Source: Martelella lutilitoris | GTDB taxonomy: Bacteria; Pseudomonadota; Alphaproteobacteria; Rhizobiales; Rhizobiaceae | Direction of reading: 5' to 3' | NCBI RefSeq assembly: GCF_016598595.1 | Contig: NZ_CP066786.1 | Span: 4,271,501 to 4,335,500 of the forward strand | DNA: 64,000 nucleotides | Shown: in pieces, positions 39,110 to 49,050 of the stretch | Position numbering within the stretch: the stretch's first letter is position 1 | Layout: every line of letters starts with the position of its first letter | Notes under the pieces: generated by a model | The model's database searches: none | What the model saw: the letters and a program-made list of their open reading frames with translations, nothing else | Told to the model about the DNA's origin: nothing | Made by a program: the position numbers and the translations under genes

Positions 39110-40075
39110 ATGAGCGACGTTCAGACACCTGCCCGGCGATTTTCCATCACGCCCGGGGACTTCGCCCGCGAATACGGCGTTCTCACCATCATCGTCATTC
39201 TGATGATCGGCCTCAGCCTGATTTCCGATAGTTTCCTGACGGCACGGAACCTGCTCAACATTCTCAACCAGTCGGCGCCGCTCGCCATCATCGCCTGCGC
39301 GCTCACCCTGGTGATCATCGGCGGCGGGTTCGACCTGTCGACCGGCGCGATCTTCGGCGTGGCCTCGGTCGCGGCCGGCTGGATTGCCGTTCATGTCGAC
39401 CCTTATACGGCCATTATCGCCGGGCCGCTGATCGGGCTTGCGCTCGGCACGCTGAACGGCGCGATCATCACCGGTTTCGGCGTGCACTCCTTCCTGGTGA
39501 CGCTCGCCACCAGCCTCGTCTATCGCGGCATCGCAATCCTGATCACCGGCGGCGCGCTGATCCCGGTCCGGATCGCCGAGTTCTCCTGGATCGGTCGCGG
39601 TCGCATCGGCATGGTGAACATCGCCGTGATCGTGCTGATCATCTTCATGGTGATCTTCATGGTGCTGCTGAACCGCACCACCTTCGGCCGTCGCGTCTTC
39701 GCCGTCGGCGGCAATGAAGAGGCCGCGATCCTGTCGGGCATCCGCACCAATCTGATCAAGATCGTCACCTTCTCGCTCTCGGGCATGGCCGCAGGTCTCG
39801 CCGGCGTGATCGCCGTGTCGCGCATTTCCATGGCCTCCCCCCAAGCCGGCATAGGCATGGAATTCGAGGCGATCGCGGCGGTGATCCTCGGCGGAACCTC
39901 GATCATGGGCGGTTCGGGCGCGATCTGGCGCTCGGTCGCGGGCGTGCTGTTGATGGCGCTGATCGGCAACGGCTTCAACATTCTCAACGTGAACCCCTTC
40001 TTCAAGGACCTCACCACCGGCGTGATCATCGTCGTCGCGGTCGCGCTCGCCGCATCGGGCCGGCGCAGCCGCTGA
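39110..40075 (+). CDS. CUT2 ABC importer permease
   Basis: 321 residues, about ten hydrophobic segments. Family landmarks LVIIGGGFDLSTGAIFGVAS, AVGGNEEAAILSGIRTN, and LGGTSIMGGSGAIWRSVAGV. The ribosome site GGAGGT lies inside the end of the ATPase gene. HyuA follows after 30 bases. Confidence 0.92.
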   Translation: MSDVQTPARRFSITPGDFAREYGVLTIIVILMIGLSLISDSFLTARNLLNILNQSAPLAIIACALTLVIIGGGFDLSTGAIFGVASVAAGWIAVHVDPYTAIIAGPLIGLALGTLNGAIITGFGVHSFLVTLATSLVYRGIAILITGGALIPVRIAEFSWIGRGRIGMVNIAVIVLIIFMVIFMVLLNRTTFGRRVFAVGGNEEAAILSGIRTNLIKIVTFSLSGMAAGLAGVIAVSRISMASPQAGIGMEFEAIAAVILGGTSIMGGSGAIWRSVAGVLLMALIGNGFNILNVNPFFKDLTTGVIIVVAVALAASGRRSR

Positions 40076-40105
40076 CATCCTTCACGCATTGAACAGAGAC
40101 TTCCC

Positions 40106-42175
40106 ATGACTGAGAAAATCACGCGCGTCTCGACCGATGTCGGCGGCACCTTCACCGATCTCGTCTATTTCGAGACCGACCTTGAAACCGGCGTCCAGAC
40201 CGTGCGCACGGAAAAATCCGACACCACGCCGCCGGATTTCGAAAAGGGCGTTCTCAACGTTCTGGAAAAGGCGAAGGTCGATGTCGGCTCGGTCGATTTC
40301 TTCGCCCACGGCACCACCGTCGTCATCAACGCGCTGACGGAACGCAAGGGCGCCAAGGTCGGCCTGATCACCACCAAGGGATTTCGCGACTCCATCGAGA
40401 TCGGCCGCGGCAACCGGCCGGACTTCTTCAATCTCAGATACAAGAAGCCGGCCCCGTTCGTGGAGCGTTACCTGCGCCGCGAGATCGTGGAGCGCATGGA
40501 CTATCACGGCAACGAGGTCACGCCGCTGGATCTCGCCTCGCTCGACGAGACGCTCGCCCTGTTCCGCGCCGAGGGCATTGAAGCCATCGCCATCAGCCTG
40601 CTGCACGCGTATGCCAACCCCGAACACGAAATCCGCCTGAAGGCCGAGGTGGAGGCGCGCTGGCCCGATGTGACGGTGGTCGCATCGCACCAGATCACCC
40701 GCGAGTGGCGCGAATATGAGCGCACCAACACCGCGATCCTCTCGGCCTATGTCCAGCCGAAGGCGCAGCGTTATCTGGAGAAGCTGGAGTCGGGGCTCAC
40801 CGGCAAGGGTTATGCCGGGCAGCTCTTCATCATGCAGTCGAATTGCGGCGTCGATTCGCTCGACGCGATCAAGGCCGTGCCGATCACCATGGTCGAAAGC
40901 GGCCCGGCCTCCGGCTTCTGGGGGGCTGCCGAGCTTGGCCGGATCATCGGCGAGCCGAACATTCTGGCGCTCGATATCGGCGGCACCACCGCCAAATGTT
41001 CGCTGATCGAAAACAATCAGGTCACCATCAAGACCGATTACTGGATCGAGCGAGACGGCAAATCCGCCGGTTACCCGATCATGGTGCCGGTGGTCGATCT
41101 CGTCGAAATCGGCAATGGCGGCGGGTCGATCGCCTGGGTCGACGATTTCGGCAAGCTGCATGTCGGCCCGCATTCGGCCGGCTCCACGCCCGGCCCCGCC
41201 GCCTATGGACGCGGCGGCGAGGACGCGACGACGACGGACGCCAATCTGGCGCTTGGCCGGATCAACAGGGACTATTTCTGCGGCGGCTCGGTGGAGGCGG
41301 ATATCCCGGCACTGGAAAACGCGCTCGGAAAGCTGGCCGAACGCATGGGCAATAAGCCGGAAGACGTCGCGCGCGGCATCATCCGCATCGCCAATTCCAA
41401 CATGGTCAACGCGCTGAAACTGGTCTCCGTCAATCGCGGCTATGACCCGCGCGACTTCACGCTGGTGGTGTTCGGCGGCGGCGGCCCGATGCATGGCGTG
41501 GCGCTTGGCCAGGAACTGGGCGTCAAGAAGGTTGTCGTGCCGCGCGGCGCGCCGGTGTTCTCGGCCTGGGGCATGATGATGTCGGACCTGCGCCGCGACT
41601 ATTTCGTCACCCGGCTGATGGACAGCGCCGACCGAGAAGGTCTCGATGCGCTGCTCTCCCACACCATGGAGCGCGCCCGCGCCGAATATGCCCGCGAGGG
41701 CTTCGGCGTGGACAAGGTTTCGCTCAAGCCGATGGTGCGCTGCCGCTACCAGAACCAGGAGTTTGCCGTCGAGGTGCCGGTGCCCGCTGCCCCCGTGACC
41801 GATGAAACCCTGACGAAGATGGTCTCGGAATTCCACGAGATCTACGAGCGCGAATATACCTATCGCCTTGCGGCCGGCGTCGAGATCATCGGCCTGCATC
41901 TGGTCGCCGCCGCCGAGGTCGGCAAGCTCGAACTGGTGGCGCTGCCGAAAACCGGCGCGAAGCTGGAGGATGCGGTGAAGGGCAGGCGCATGGTCGACTA
42001 CGCCACCGAAGGCCGTCACGAGGCCACCATCTATGACAGCACGAAATTCGAGCCGGGCATGCGCTTTACCGGACCGGCGGTGATCGAGGACCCGGGCACG
42101 ACCATCGTCGTCCACCCCGGCAACCGCGTCTTCATCGACGATTTCGGCAACACGCATATCGAGACGAGGGGCTGA
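40106..42175 (+). CDS. hyuA: Hydantoinase/oxoprolinase subunit A family protein
   Basis: 689 residues, cytoplasmic. N-terminal ATPase-like block STDVGGTFTDLVYFETD and the second phosphate loop LALDIGGTTAKCSL mark the ATP-dependent HyuA family (N-methylhydantoinase A, 5-oxoprolinase, acetone carboxylase relatives). These enzymes couple ATP cleavage to opening a ring amide or to carboxylation. With HyuB (gap 3 bases) it should form the working complex. It shares an operon with an ABC importer inside a hydroxyproline-type cluster, so the substrate may be a cyclic amide of proline or glutamate type (for example 5-oxoproline or a hydantoin). Exact substrate open. Confidence 0.9.
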   Translation: MTEKITRVSTDVGGTFTDLVYFETDLETGVQTVRTEKSDTTPPDFEKGVLNVLEKAKVDVGSVDFFAHGTTVVINALTERKGAKVGLITTKGFRDSIEIGRGNRPDFFNLRYKKPAPFVERYLRREIVERMDYHGNEVTPLDLASLDETLALFRAEGIEAIAISLLHAYANPEHEIRLKAEVEARWPDVTVVASHQITREWREYERTNTAILSAYVQPKAQRYLEKLESGLTGKGYAGQLFIMQSNCGVDSLDAIKAVPITMVESGPASGFWGAAELGRIIGEPNILALDIGGTTAKCSLIENNQVTIKTDYWIERDGKSAGYPIMVPVVDLVEIGNGGGSIAWVDDFGKLHVGPHSAGSTPGPAAYGRGGEDATTTDANLALGRINRDYFCGGSVEADIPALENALGKLAERMGNKPEDVARGIIRIANSNMVNALKLVSVNRGYDPRDFTLVVFGGGGPMHGVALGQELGVKKVVVPRGAPVFSAWGMMMSDLRRDYFVTRLMDSADREGLDALLSHTMERARAEYAREGFGVDKVSLKPMVRCRYQNQEFAVEVPVPAAPVTDETLTKMVSEFHEIYEREYTYRLAAGVEIIGLHLVAAAEVGKLELVALPKTGAKLEDAVKGRRMVDYATEGRHEATIYDSTKFEPGMRFTGPAVIEDPGTTIVVHPGNRVFIDDFGNTHIETRG

Positions 42176-42178
42176 GCC

Positions 42179-43837
42179 ATGACCGACAAGACCTTTGATC
42201 CCGTCACCTTCGACATTATCCAGAACGCCCTGGAAGCGATCGCCGACGAGATGTTCTACGCCCAGGTGAAGACCTCGATGAGCGCGATCATCTACGAGGT
42301 GCTCGACCTTTCCACCTCGATCCTCAACCCTGAAGGCCAGATCGCCGCGTCCGGCGCGGGCATCCCGGCCTTCATCGGTGTACTGGACAAGGCGATTGCG
42401 GGGATTCTCGCCAAGTTCCCGCTGGAAGACATACGCGAAGGCGATGTGTTCGCCTCCAACGATCCCTATTTCGGCGGCGTCACCCATCTCAACGACATGG
42501 TGCTGGCAGCGCCGGTGTTCCATGACGGCGTCATGGTCGCCTGGGTCGCCAATATCGCCCATTGGAACGATGTCGGCGGCAATGTGCCCGGTTCGATGTC
42601 GGCCGAGGCCACGGAAATCTTCCAGGAAGGCATCCGCATTCCGGCGGTGAAACTGTTCACCGCGGGCGTCGAGAACCATGCGGTTTTCGATATCATGAAG
42701 ATCAATTCCCGCCTGCCGGACTACCTGAATGGCGATCTGTGGGCCGCGATCGCGGGTCTTCGCATCGGCGAGCGCCGGGTGCTGGAACTGGTCGCGAAAT
42801 ACGGCGCGGGCACGTTTGCGGCCGCAATCACCGACTATATGGATCTTGGCGAACGCCGCGCCCGGGCGGCGCTGGCGAACATTTCGCAGGGCAGTTACAG
42901 CTTCGCCGAGGAACAGGATAGCGGCGTGGTCCATAGGGTCACGCTGACGGTCACCGCCGACGAATTCATCGTCGACCTCACCGACAACCCGGCCCAGTCC
43001 GGCTCGCTCAACTGCTCGCGCGAGGGCACCGAGATTGCCGTGCAGCTCGCCTTCAAGGATTTCACCGACGCCGATGCGCCCGGCAATGGCGGCTTCTTCC
43101 GGCCGCTACGCGTGGTGACCAAACCCGGCACGATCTATCATGTCGAGGCCCCCGGCGCGCTCGGCTATTATGCCGAGGTCGAGATCCGGCTGTTCGACAT
43201 GCTGTTGCGCGCGATGGCGGAACACTTCCCCGGCTCGGTTCCGGCCGGCAATTTCGCCTCGATCTGCGGCACCAATATCGGCGGCCCGCATCCCGATACC
43301 GGGCGCCACTACACCATCGTCGAACCGCAGGTCGGCGGCTGGGGCGCATGGGAAGGCTCCGACGGCGTGTCCGGCCAGTTCTCCGGCTTCCACGGCGAGA
43401 CCTTCAACTGCCCCGCCGAGGTTGCCGAGGCCCGCTACGGGCTGGGGATCGAGCAGGTTGCGCTGAACGCCGAACCCGGCGGCGAAGGCCAGTGGCGCGG
43501 CGGCAAGGGCATCGAGGTGCATTACCGCGTGCGCGCCGACAACAACTTCCTCTCGGTCGGCTACACCCGCTCGCGCATGCCGCCCTGGGGCGCTTCCGGC
43601 GGGCTGGACGGTTCGGTCAATTATGTCGAGGTGCTGCGCCGCGATGGCTCCCGCGACCGCCACGCCTTCACCACCAACCTCACGGTCAACGAAGGCGACA
43701 TCATCCGCGTCGTCACAGGCAATGGCGGCGGTTACGGCGATCCGCGTGAGCGCAGCCGCGCCGATATCGAGCGCGACCTGAAGAACGAATACCTCACGCC
43801 CGAACGCGCCAGGGAAATCTACGGCTACGAGGCCTGA
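42179..43837 (+). CDS. hyuB: Hydantoinase/oxoprolinase subunit B family protein
   Basis: 552 residues. HyuB landmarks: DPVTFDIIQNALEAIADEMF at the start, FASNDPYFGGVTHLNDMVLA, PGSMSAEATEIFQEG, and the Gly-rich end RVVTGNGGGYGDPRERS. Partner subunit of HyuA. A strong terminator follows, so the operon GAF-importer-HyuAB ends here. Confidence 0.92.
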   Translation: MTDKTFDPVTFDIIQNALEAIADEMFYAQVKTSMSAIIYEVLDLSTSILNPEGQIAASGAGIPAFIGVLDKAIAGILAKFPLEDIREGDVFASNDPYFGGVTHLNDMVLAAPVFHDGVMVAWVANIAHWNDVGGNVPGSMSAEATEIFQEGIRIPAVKLFTAGVENHAVFDIMKINSRLPDYLNGDLWAAIAGLRIGERRVLELVAKYGAGTFAAAITDYMDLGERRARAALANISQGSYSFAEEQDSGVVHRVTLTVTADEFIVDLTDNPAQSGSLNCSREGTEIAVQLAFKDFTDADAPGNGGFFRPLRVVTKPGTIYHVEAPGALGYYAEVEIRLFDMLLRAMAEHFPGSVPAGNFASICGTNIGGPHPDTGRHYTIVEPQVGGWGAWEGSDGVSGQFSGFHGETFNCPAEVAEARYGLGIEQVALNAEPGGEGQWRGGKGIEVHYRVRADNNFLSVGYTRSRMPPWGASGGLDGSVNYVEVLRRDGSRDRHAFTTNLTVNEGDIIRVVTGNGGGYGDPRERSRADIERDLKNEYLTPERAREIYGYEA

Positions 43838-43870
43838 CCAAACCGGTTCGCGCGCCCTACCCGCTACCGA

Positions 43871-43903
43871 AACGGCTCGTCCATATTCTGGACGAGCCGT
43901 TTT
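43871..43903. terminator. Bidirectional terminator between HyuB and the aldehyde dehydrogenase
   Basis: AACGGCTCGTCC / GGACGAGCCGTT, 12 perfect pairs around loop ATATTCT, with T-tracts on both strands. It serves the plus-strand importer/hyuAB operon and the minus-strand peptidase/dehydrogenase operon, which converge here. Confidence 0.92.
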
Positions 43904-43962
43904 GCTATGAAAAGACCAACCTTGGCCCTTCGACGCGCGGAAGCATGGCCTGGTTTTCCCGA

Positions 43963-45492
43963 TCAGTCCTGATCGCGCAGGGCTGCCGGAAGCAGGTCTG
44001 TCGGCATATCCTGATAGGAGACCGGGCGCAGGAAGCGTTCGATGGCCATCGTGCCGACCGAGGTCGAGCGCACGTCCGACGTCGCCGGGTACGGCCCGCC
44101 ATGGACCATGGCAGGCGACACCTCGACGCCGGTGCCAAACCCGTTGACGAGCAGGCGGCCGGCCAGCATTTCCAGCTTCGGCATCAGCTTCTTCGCCGCC
44201 GGATAGTCGGCTTCGGCGATGTGCAGCGCCACCGTCAACTGGCCTTCAATGCCGTCGACCACGGTTTCGAGTTCCGCCAGATCGCGGCATCTGACAATCA
44301 GCCCGGCGCTACCAAAGACTTCGTCATGCAGGCTCTTGTCGGCAAGGAAGGACGCGGCCGTCGTTTCAAAAAGGGCTGCCTGGCCGTGAAACTCGTCGCC
44401 TTCCTGCCCTTCAGCCAACTGCATCACGTCGCCATGGCCGATCAGTCTTGCAACGCCTTCGCGGTAGGCCTTGCAGATGCCGGAGGTCAGCATCGTCTGC
44501 GCCGGCACGGCCTTCAGAGCCTCGACGGCGCTTGCCTTGAAGGCCTCAAATCCCTCGCCTTCGACGGCGAGGATCAGGCCGGGATTGGTGCAGAACTGGC
44601 CGGCGCCGAGCGTCAGCGATGCGGCAAACGCCGCGCCGATCTTGTCGCCGCGCGCCTTCAGGGCTTCAGGAAACAGCAGGACCGGGTTGATTGCGCTCAT
44701 CTCGGCATAGACCGGGATCGGCATGGCGCGTTTTGCGGCGATATCCACCAGCGCCAGTCCGCCCCGGCGCGAGCCGGTGAAGCCGACGGCGCGGATCAGC
44801 GGATGGGCCACCAGGGCACCGCCGATTTCATAGCCGCTATCGTGCAGCATCGAGACCGTGCCTTCCGGCATGCCGCAATCGATCACCGCCCGCTGCAAGG
44901 CGCGCGCGACCAGTTCCGAGGTGCCGGGATGGGCCGGATGCGCCTTGACCACGACCGGGCAGCCGCCGGCGAGCGCCGAGGCGGTGTCGCCGCCTGCGAC
45001 CGAGAACGCCAGCGGGAAGTTCGACGCCCCGAAGACGGCGACCGGGCCAAGGCCGACCTTGCGCAGCCTGAGATCAGGCTTGGGCGGCGTGCGCGCCGCA
45101 TCGGCGGGATCGAAACGCAGATCCTGAAATGCGCCTTTGCGCACGACGCCGGCAAACAGACGCAACTGGTTGACGGTACGCATGCGTTCGCCTTCGAGAC
45201 GGCCACGCGGCAGGCCGCTTTCGGCCATGGCGCGCTCGATCAGAATATCGCCGATCTCCAGGATGTTCTCGGCCGCCTTTTCCAGAAATGCGGCGCGGTC
45301 TTCCAGCGCCGTCTCGCGATAGGCGAAGAAAGCGCGCCAGGCGAGCCGAACCGCCTCGTCGAGATCGGCCGCGCTCGCGCCGCCGAACGCGCCGGAAAGC
45401 GCCTTGCCGGTGGCCGCTTCCACGGCCGTCAGCGTGCCGTTTTCGCCCATGCGGGTTTGGTTGCCGATCAGCAATTCGCCGGTGATCTTCAT
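43963..45492 (-). CDS. Aldehyde dehydrogenase, probable 2-oxoglutarate-semialdehyde dehydrogenase
   Basis: 509 residues. Catalytic Cys301 in [10 protein letters not shown] and Glu264 in YAEMSAINP; the stretch [20 protein letters not shown] is typical of the NADP-linked ketoglutarate-semialdehyde dehydrogenases of sugar-acid and hydroxyproline pathways. It would oxidise the product of the DapA-family deaminase to 2-oxoglutarate. 73 bases downstream of the Xaa-Pro peptidase gene and expected in one transcript. A close relative lies at 60680-62200. Confidence 0.9.
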   Translation of the reverse strand: MKITGELLIGNQTRMGENGTLTAVEAATGKALSGAFGGASAADLDEAVRLAWRAFFAYRETALEDRAAFLEKAAENILEIGDILIERAMAESGLPRGRLEGERMRTVNQLRLFAGVVRKGAFQDLRFDPADAARTPPKPDLRLRKVGLGPVAVFGASNFPLAFSVAGGDTASALAGGCPVVVKAHPAHPGTSELVARALQRAVIDCGMPEGTVSMLHDSGYEIGGALVAHPLIRAVGFTGSRRGGLALVDIAAKRAMPIPVYAEMSAINPVLLFPEALKARGDKIGAAFAASLTLGAGQFCTNPGLILAVEGEGFEAFKASAVEALKAVPAQTMLTSGICKAYREGVARLIGHGDVMQLAEGQEGDEFHGQAALFETTAASFLADKSLHDEVFGSAGLIVRCRDLAELETVVDGIEGQLTVALHIAEADYPAAKKLMPKLEMLAGRLLVNGFGTGVEVSPAMVHGGPYPATSDVRSTSVGTMAIERFLRPVSYQDMPTDLLPAALRDQD

Positions 45493-45565
45493 TGGTGCGT
45501 CCTCAAAATGGTTTGCCTTTTGTTGTTAACGCGCGTCTGCGCGCATGCGGGAATGCGCACAGGCT

Positions 45566-46705
45566 TCAGGCAAAGGGCTCTGTCGGGCTTTTGCCTGGCT
45601 TCGTGAACCAGACCGGGCCGCTCTCGCCCATGTGGATAATGTCCTCAAGCCGCACGCCGAAAGCCTTCGGCACGACGATCATCGGTTCGTTGGAAAAACA
45701 CATACCCGGTTCAAGCGGCGCGGCGTTGCCGCGCACGATGAACGGCGCTTCGTGGATATCCATGCCGAGCCCGTGCCCTGCCCGGTGCGGCAGGCCGGGC
45801 AGGCGATAATCGGGGCCGAGACCATGGGCGACAATCACGCGCCGCGCCGCCTCGTCGAGAACTTCCGCCGGGACGCCCGGCCTCGCGGCATCGAAAACGG
45901 CCTGCTGCGCCTCGCGTTCGATGCCCCATATCCGGGCGAACTCAGCCGACGGCTCGGCCTTCACATAGGTGCGCGTCATGTCCGACTGGTAGCCGCCGAC
46001 AATGGTGCCGGTGTCGACCAGGATGATATCGCCCTCGGCATAGGTCTGGTCTTCATCGACGCCGTGCGGCAGCGCGGTTGCCGCGCCGAAGGAGCAGATC
46101 GCAAAGGTGCTGCCGGAACCGCACAGCGCGCGGTGGGTCTCGTCGATGAAGCGCACGACCTCGGAGGCGCGGATGCCCGGCTCGATCAGTGCGTGGACGC
46201 GCTTGTGCACTGCGAGCGTCGCATCCATCGCATATTGCATCAGCGCAATCTCGGCCGGCGATTTCACTGCGCGCAATGCGGAAATCATCGGCCCGCCGTC
46301 TGTCAGCCGTTCGGGCGCGAACTGCCGGGCGAGCGCCGAATAGGCAAAAAACGGCAACGCATCGTCCAGCGCCAGCGTCCGGCCCTGACCCGCGAGCTTT
46401 GCAACGAGCGCCGCCGGGTCTTCGTGCTCTTCCCACGCGGCGATATCGCCGTCGATCCGCTCAAGCGTCTCGATCTTCGAAACCTCGAAAGCCGGAGCGA
46501 TATAGACCAAGCGATCGGCGGTGATCAGCGCGCCGACCAGGCGTTCGCTCGGATGCCAGACAAGCCCGGTGAAATAGGCAAGGCTGGTGGTCGAGCCCAG
46601 CAGCAGGGCATCGGCGCCGGAGGCCTGCATCGCAGCGCGCAGTCGCGTAACCCGGCCCTTTCGTTCGTCTTCGCTGATCGGTGCGGGACGGTTTTCGGCG
46701 GTCAT
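45566..46705 (-). CDS. M24 family Xaa-Pro peptidase (prolidase-like)
   Basis: 379 residues with an N-terminal creatinase-like domain and the pita-bread catalytic domain. All five metal ligands are visible: Asp residues in ILVDTGTIVGGYQSDMTRTY, His in RAGHGLGMDIHE, Glu in CFSNEPM and Glu in GVRLEDII. It should cleave dipeptides ending in proline or hydroxyproline and so feed the cluster. Start at 46705 has GGGAGA ahead; an upstream ATG (46759) would overlap the operator region. Operator candidate 3 is 80 bases upstream. Confidence 0.87.
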   Translation of the reverse strand: MTAENRPAPISEDERKGRVTRLRAAMQASGADALLLGSTTSLAYFTGLVWHPSERLVGALITADRLVYIAPAFEVSKIETLERIDGDIAAWEEHEDPAALVAKLAGQGRTLALDDALPFFAYSALARQFAPERLTDGGPMISALRAVKSPAEIALMQYAMDATLAVHKRVHALIEPGIRASEVVRFIDETHRALCGSGSTFAICSFGAATALPHGVDEDQTYAEGDIILVDTGTIVGGYQSDMTRTYVKAEPSAEFARIWGIEREAQQAVFDAARPGVPAEVLDEAARRVIVAHGLGPDYRLPGLPHRAGHGLGMDIHEAPFIVRGNAAPLEPGMCFSNEPMIVVPKAFGVRLEDIIHMGESGPVWFTKPGKSPTEPFA

Positions 46706-46784
46706 GGCAGCGGTCTCCCCATCTTGCCCGATCGCGGACCGGGCGCTTGCATTCGTCAAAACTGCCTACCATATTTGTCGTCAG

Positions 46785-46796
46785 TTTGTCGACAGA
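46785..46796. promoter_or_regulatory. GntR operator candidate 3 (peptidase/dehydrogenase operon)
   Basis: TTTGTCGACAGA, with the core TTGTCGACAG one change away from the perfect palindrome at 34819. A half-like copy ATTTGTCGTCAG precedes it at 46773. Located 80-91 bases before the peptidase ATG in a gap that would give this operon its own promoter. Confidence 0.6.
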
Positions 46797-46870
46797 AAGG
46801 CCGGATGAACTTTTTGGCCCCAAAACTGCATCGCCCGATCGGGGATGTGACCGCCCCCCGAAGAACCGCG

Positions 46871-48130
46871 CTAGCGGCCGGAAAACCGATCGAAGCGCAG
46901 GTGTTCGAGGTTCACGGATGGTTTCTGCTGCGCGGCGAGTTCCGCAATCAGGCGGCCCGTCGCCGCTGATTGGGTCAAGCCCAGATGGCCGTGACCGAAG
47001 GCATAAAGCACGTTCGGCGCGGCCTTCGAACGGTCGATCACCGGCAGGCAGTCGGGCATGGAGGGGCGAAACCCCATCCACCGCTCGCCGCCCTCGGTCT
47101 CAAGCCCGGGCATGAACCGCTTTGCAAGCCTCAGCAGCATGTCGGCGCGTTTGAAATTGGCGGGCAGGTCGAGACCGCCGAACTCCACGGCGCCGCCGAC
47201 GCGGATGCCGGACGAGAGCGGCGTGACCACGAAGGAATGGTCGTTGAAATAGAGTTGGCGCCGCAACGGGAAGGCCGACGCCGGCAAGGTGGTGTTGTAG
47301 CCGCGCTCGGTATCGAGCGGCACCGTCTCGCCAAGGCTTTTCGCCAGCCGTTTCGACCACGCGCCGCAGGCGACAACGACGGTGCGGGCATCCATTGTTC
47401 CGCCATCGGCAAGGCGGATGCATGCGCCCGCCTCGGTCGGCTCTATGGCGACAGCTTCTCCGATCGCAATCGTGGCGCCGTCTTCCTGCAGGCTTTCAGC
47501 GAGCGCGCGGGTAAAGCCGGCCGGATCGGCAACCTGCAGCCCGTCATCGCTGTAGATCGCATGCTCGAACCGGGATGCGAGACCGGGCTGAAGCGTCTCG
47601 ATCTCCCGCCGGCCGACGCGATGGAAATCAAAACCCGCCGCGCGCTTTCTTTCCCAGTCGGGCGCTGCGGCCAGAAAGCTCTTTTCGCTGTCGTAGAGGT
47701 CGAGCGTGCCGGTATTGACAACAAACGCGGCCAGCCGCTCGTCCTTGCGAACTGCTTCAAACTCGGCCGCGGCCAGTCGCATCAACGCTGCTTGAACCGT
47801 GAGGCCGCGTTCGAAGTTTCTCTTGGAACTCGCCCGCCAGAAATGCCAGAACCAAGGCGCGAGCCGTGCCGCATAGCCCGGGCGGATGGTGAGCGGCCCC
47901 AACGGATCGAGGAGCCACCCCGGCGCTTTCCATGTGATCCCCGGCGAGGGGATCGGCACGATCTCGGGGAATGCGAGGATGCCTGCGTTGCCCGCGCTGC
48001 TTCCCGCGGCAATCGCGCTGCGTTCCAGGATGGTGACCCTTCGCCCGGCCTCAACCAGATAGCGTGCGGCCATGCATCCAACGATGCCGCCGCCAATGAC
48101 AACGGCGTCTGCGCCACTCTCGTCTTTCAT
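46871..48130 (-). CDS. FAD-dependent D-amino-acid dehydrogenase, probable D-hydroxyproline dehydrogenase
   Basis: 419 residues of the DadA/glycine-oxidase type. FAD-binding motif GGGIVGCMAARYLVEAGRR at 13-31 with the ribose-binding Glu at ILERS; the C-terminal FAD contact region RWMGFRPSMPDCLPVIDRS is intact. In this context it should oxidise cis-4-hydroxy-D-proline to pyrroline-4-hydroxy-2-carboxylate, passing electrons to the respiratory chain. AAGGAGAT precedes the ATG. Downstream of GntR copy 2 in the same direction (160-base gap). Confidence 0.88.
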   Translation of the reverse strand: MKDESGADAVVIGGGIVGCMAARYLVEAGRRVTILERSAIAAGSSAGNAGILAFPEIVPIPSPGITWKAPGWLLDPLGPLTIRPGYAARLAPWFWHFWRASSKRNFERGLTVQAALMRLAAAEFEAVRKDERLAAFVVNTGTLDLYDSEKSFLAAAPDWERKRAAGFDFHRVGRREIETLQPGLASRFEHAIYSDDGLQVADPAGFTRALAESLQEDGATIAIGEAVAIEPTEAGACIRLADGGTMDARTVVVACGAWSKRLAKSLGETVPLDTERGYNTTLPASAFPLRRQLYFNDHSFVVTPLSSGIRVGGAVEFGGLDLPANFKRADMLLRLAKRFMPGLETEGGERWMGFRPSMPDCLPVIDRSKAAPNVLYAFGHGHLGLTQSAATGRLIAELAAQQKPSVNLEHLRFDRFSGR

Positions 48131-48290
48131 CGGGATCTCCTTGTTCCGCAGCGTCTGACGGCCTGTCGCCGCGGCGCTGCAGCGCCCGTCCGCTTGCCCC
48201 TTTCCCGCGTCGGCAAAGCCTTCCGGTTTCGAAGCGCCGGGCCGTTGTTTCGGCTGCGATGTTTTTCCTCGACGTGGCCCTGCGCCATTT

Positions 48291-49007
48291 TCAGTCCAGC
48301 GGGAAGGCGCTGGCCTGAGCGGTTTCGCGCGCCAGATAGTCTTGTATCTGGCGCACGATCTGTCCGGCATGGGCGATCGCCAGCCGATCGGCCCTTTCGG
48401 CATCCCCGGCCTCAATCGCCGCAATGATATCCTCGTGTTCATTGACGTATTGGCGCGGAAGCCGGTCTTCGAAGGTGGAATAGTAGAGCCTGAGGACACG
48501 GCGCCCCTCGTCAAGCAGACGGGAGAAGAAGCCGGTGTAGTAGGCGTTGCCCGCAAGTTCTGCGATGGCGACGTGAAACTCGCGATTGGCCTCGATCATG
48601 GCAAAGGCGTCGCCTGCCTCCACAGCGGCGACGAACGCGTCCTGCCGCTCGCGGATGTCCTCCATCATTGCCGGCGCATGCGGGCCGCGCGCGGCGCCCC
48701 CCCTGACGGTGATGCGGTACATCAGCGTCAACGCCTCGAAATAATGGGGCATCTCGGCGAAATTGATGGCCGATACGATGGTGTTGCGATTGGGCAGCGT
48801 GGTCACCAGCGCGTCGCTGGCAAGCCTGAGCAAGGCCTCGCGCACCGGCGTGCGCGACATACCGAACCGTTCCGACAGCCTGACCTCGTCCAGTGGGCTG
48901 CCCGGCGTCAGCTCCATTGCCAGAATTTCCCGGCGCAGCGTTTCATAGACCGTCTGGGTTCCCGATCCGCGCGTCCTCGCCTTTGCCGTTTCTTCCGCCG
49001 CCGCCAT
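48291..49007 (-). CDS. GntR-family regulator (FCD type), copy 2
   Basis: 238 residues. Winged helix VYETLRREILAMELTPGSPL and MSRTPVREALLRLASDALV; FCD domain with NREFHVAIAEL and RQYVNEHEDIIAAI. It matches copy 1 (34878-35603) across the whole length, including the unusual stretch LLDEGRRVLRLYY, so the two arose by duplication. Start MAAAEETAK has GGAG about 11 bases upstream. Operator candidate 4 lies about 215 bases upstream. The pair may divide sensing of two ligands or form mixed dimers. Confidence 0.9.
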   Translation of the reverse strand: MAAAEETAKARTRGSGTQTVYETLRREILAMELTPGSPLDEVRLSERFGMSRTPVREALLRLASDALVTTLPNRNTIVSAINFAEMPHYFEALTLMYRITVRGGAARGPHAPAMMEDIRERQDAFVAAVEAGDAFAMIEANREFHVAIAELAGNAYYTGFFSRLLDEGRRVLRLYYSTFEDRLPRQYVNEHEDIIAAIEAGDAERADRLAIAHAGQIVRQIQDYLARETAQASAFPLD

Positions 49008-49050
49008 CGCCGCTTGTTCTCCGGGTCTCCACACGCAGGCGCGTGGGCCA

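Noticed and set aside
40082..42934. A 950-codon open frame on the minus strand
   Set aside because: It lies wholly opposite hyuA and hyuB, whose protein motifs are unmistakable. Long antisense frames are a known by-product of GC-rich codon use.
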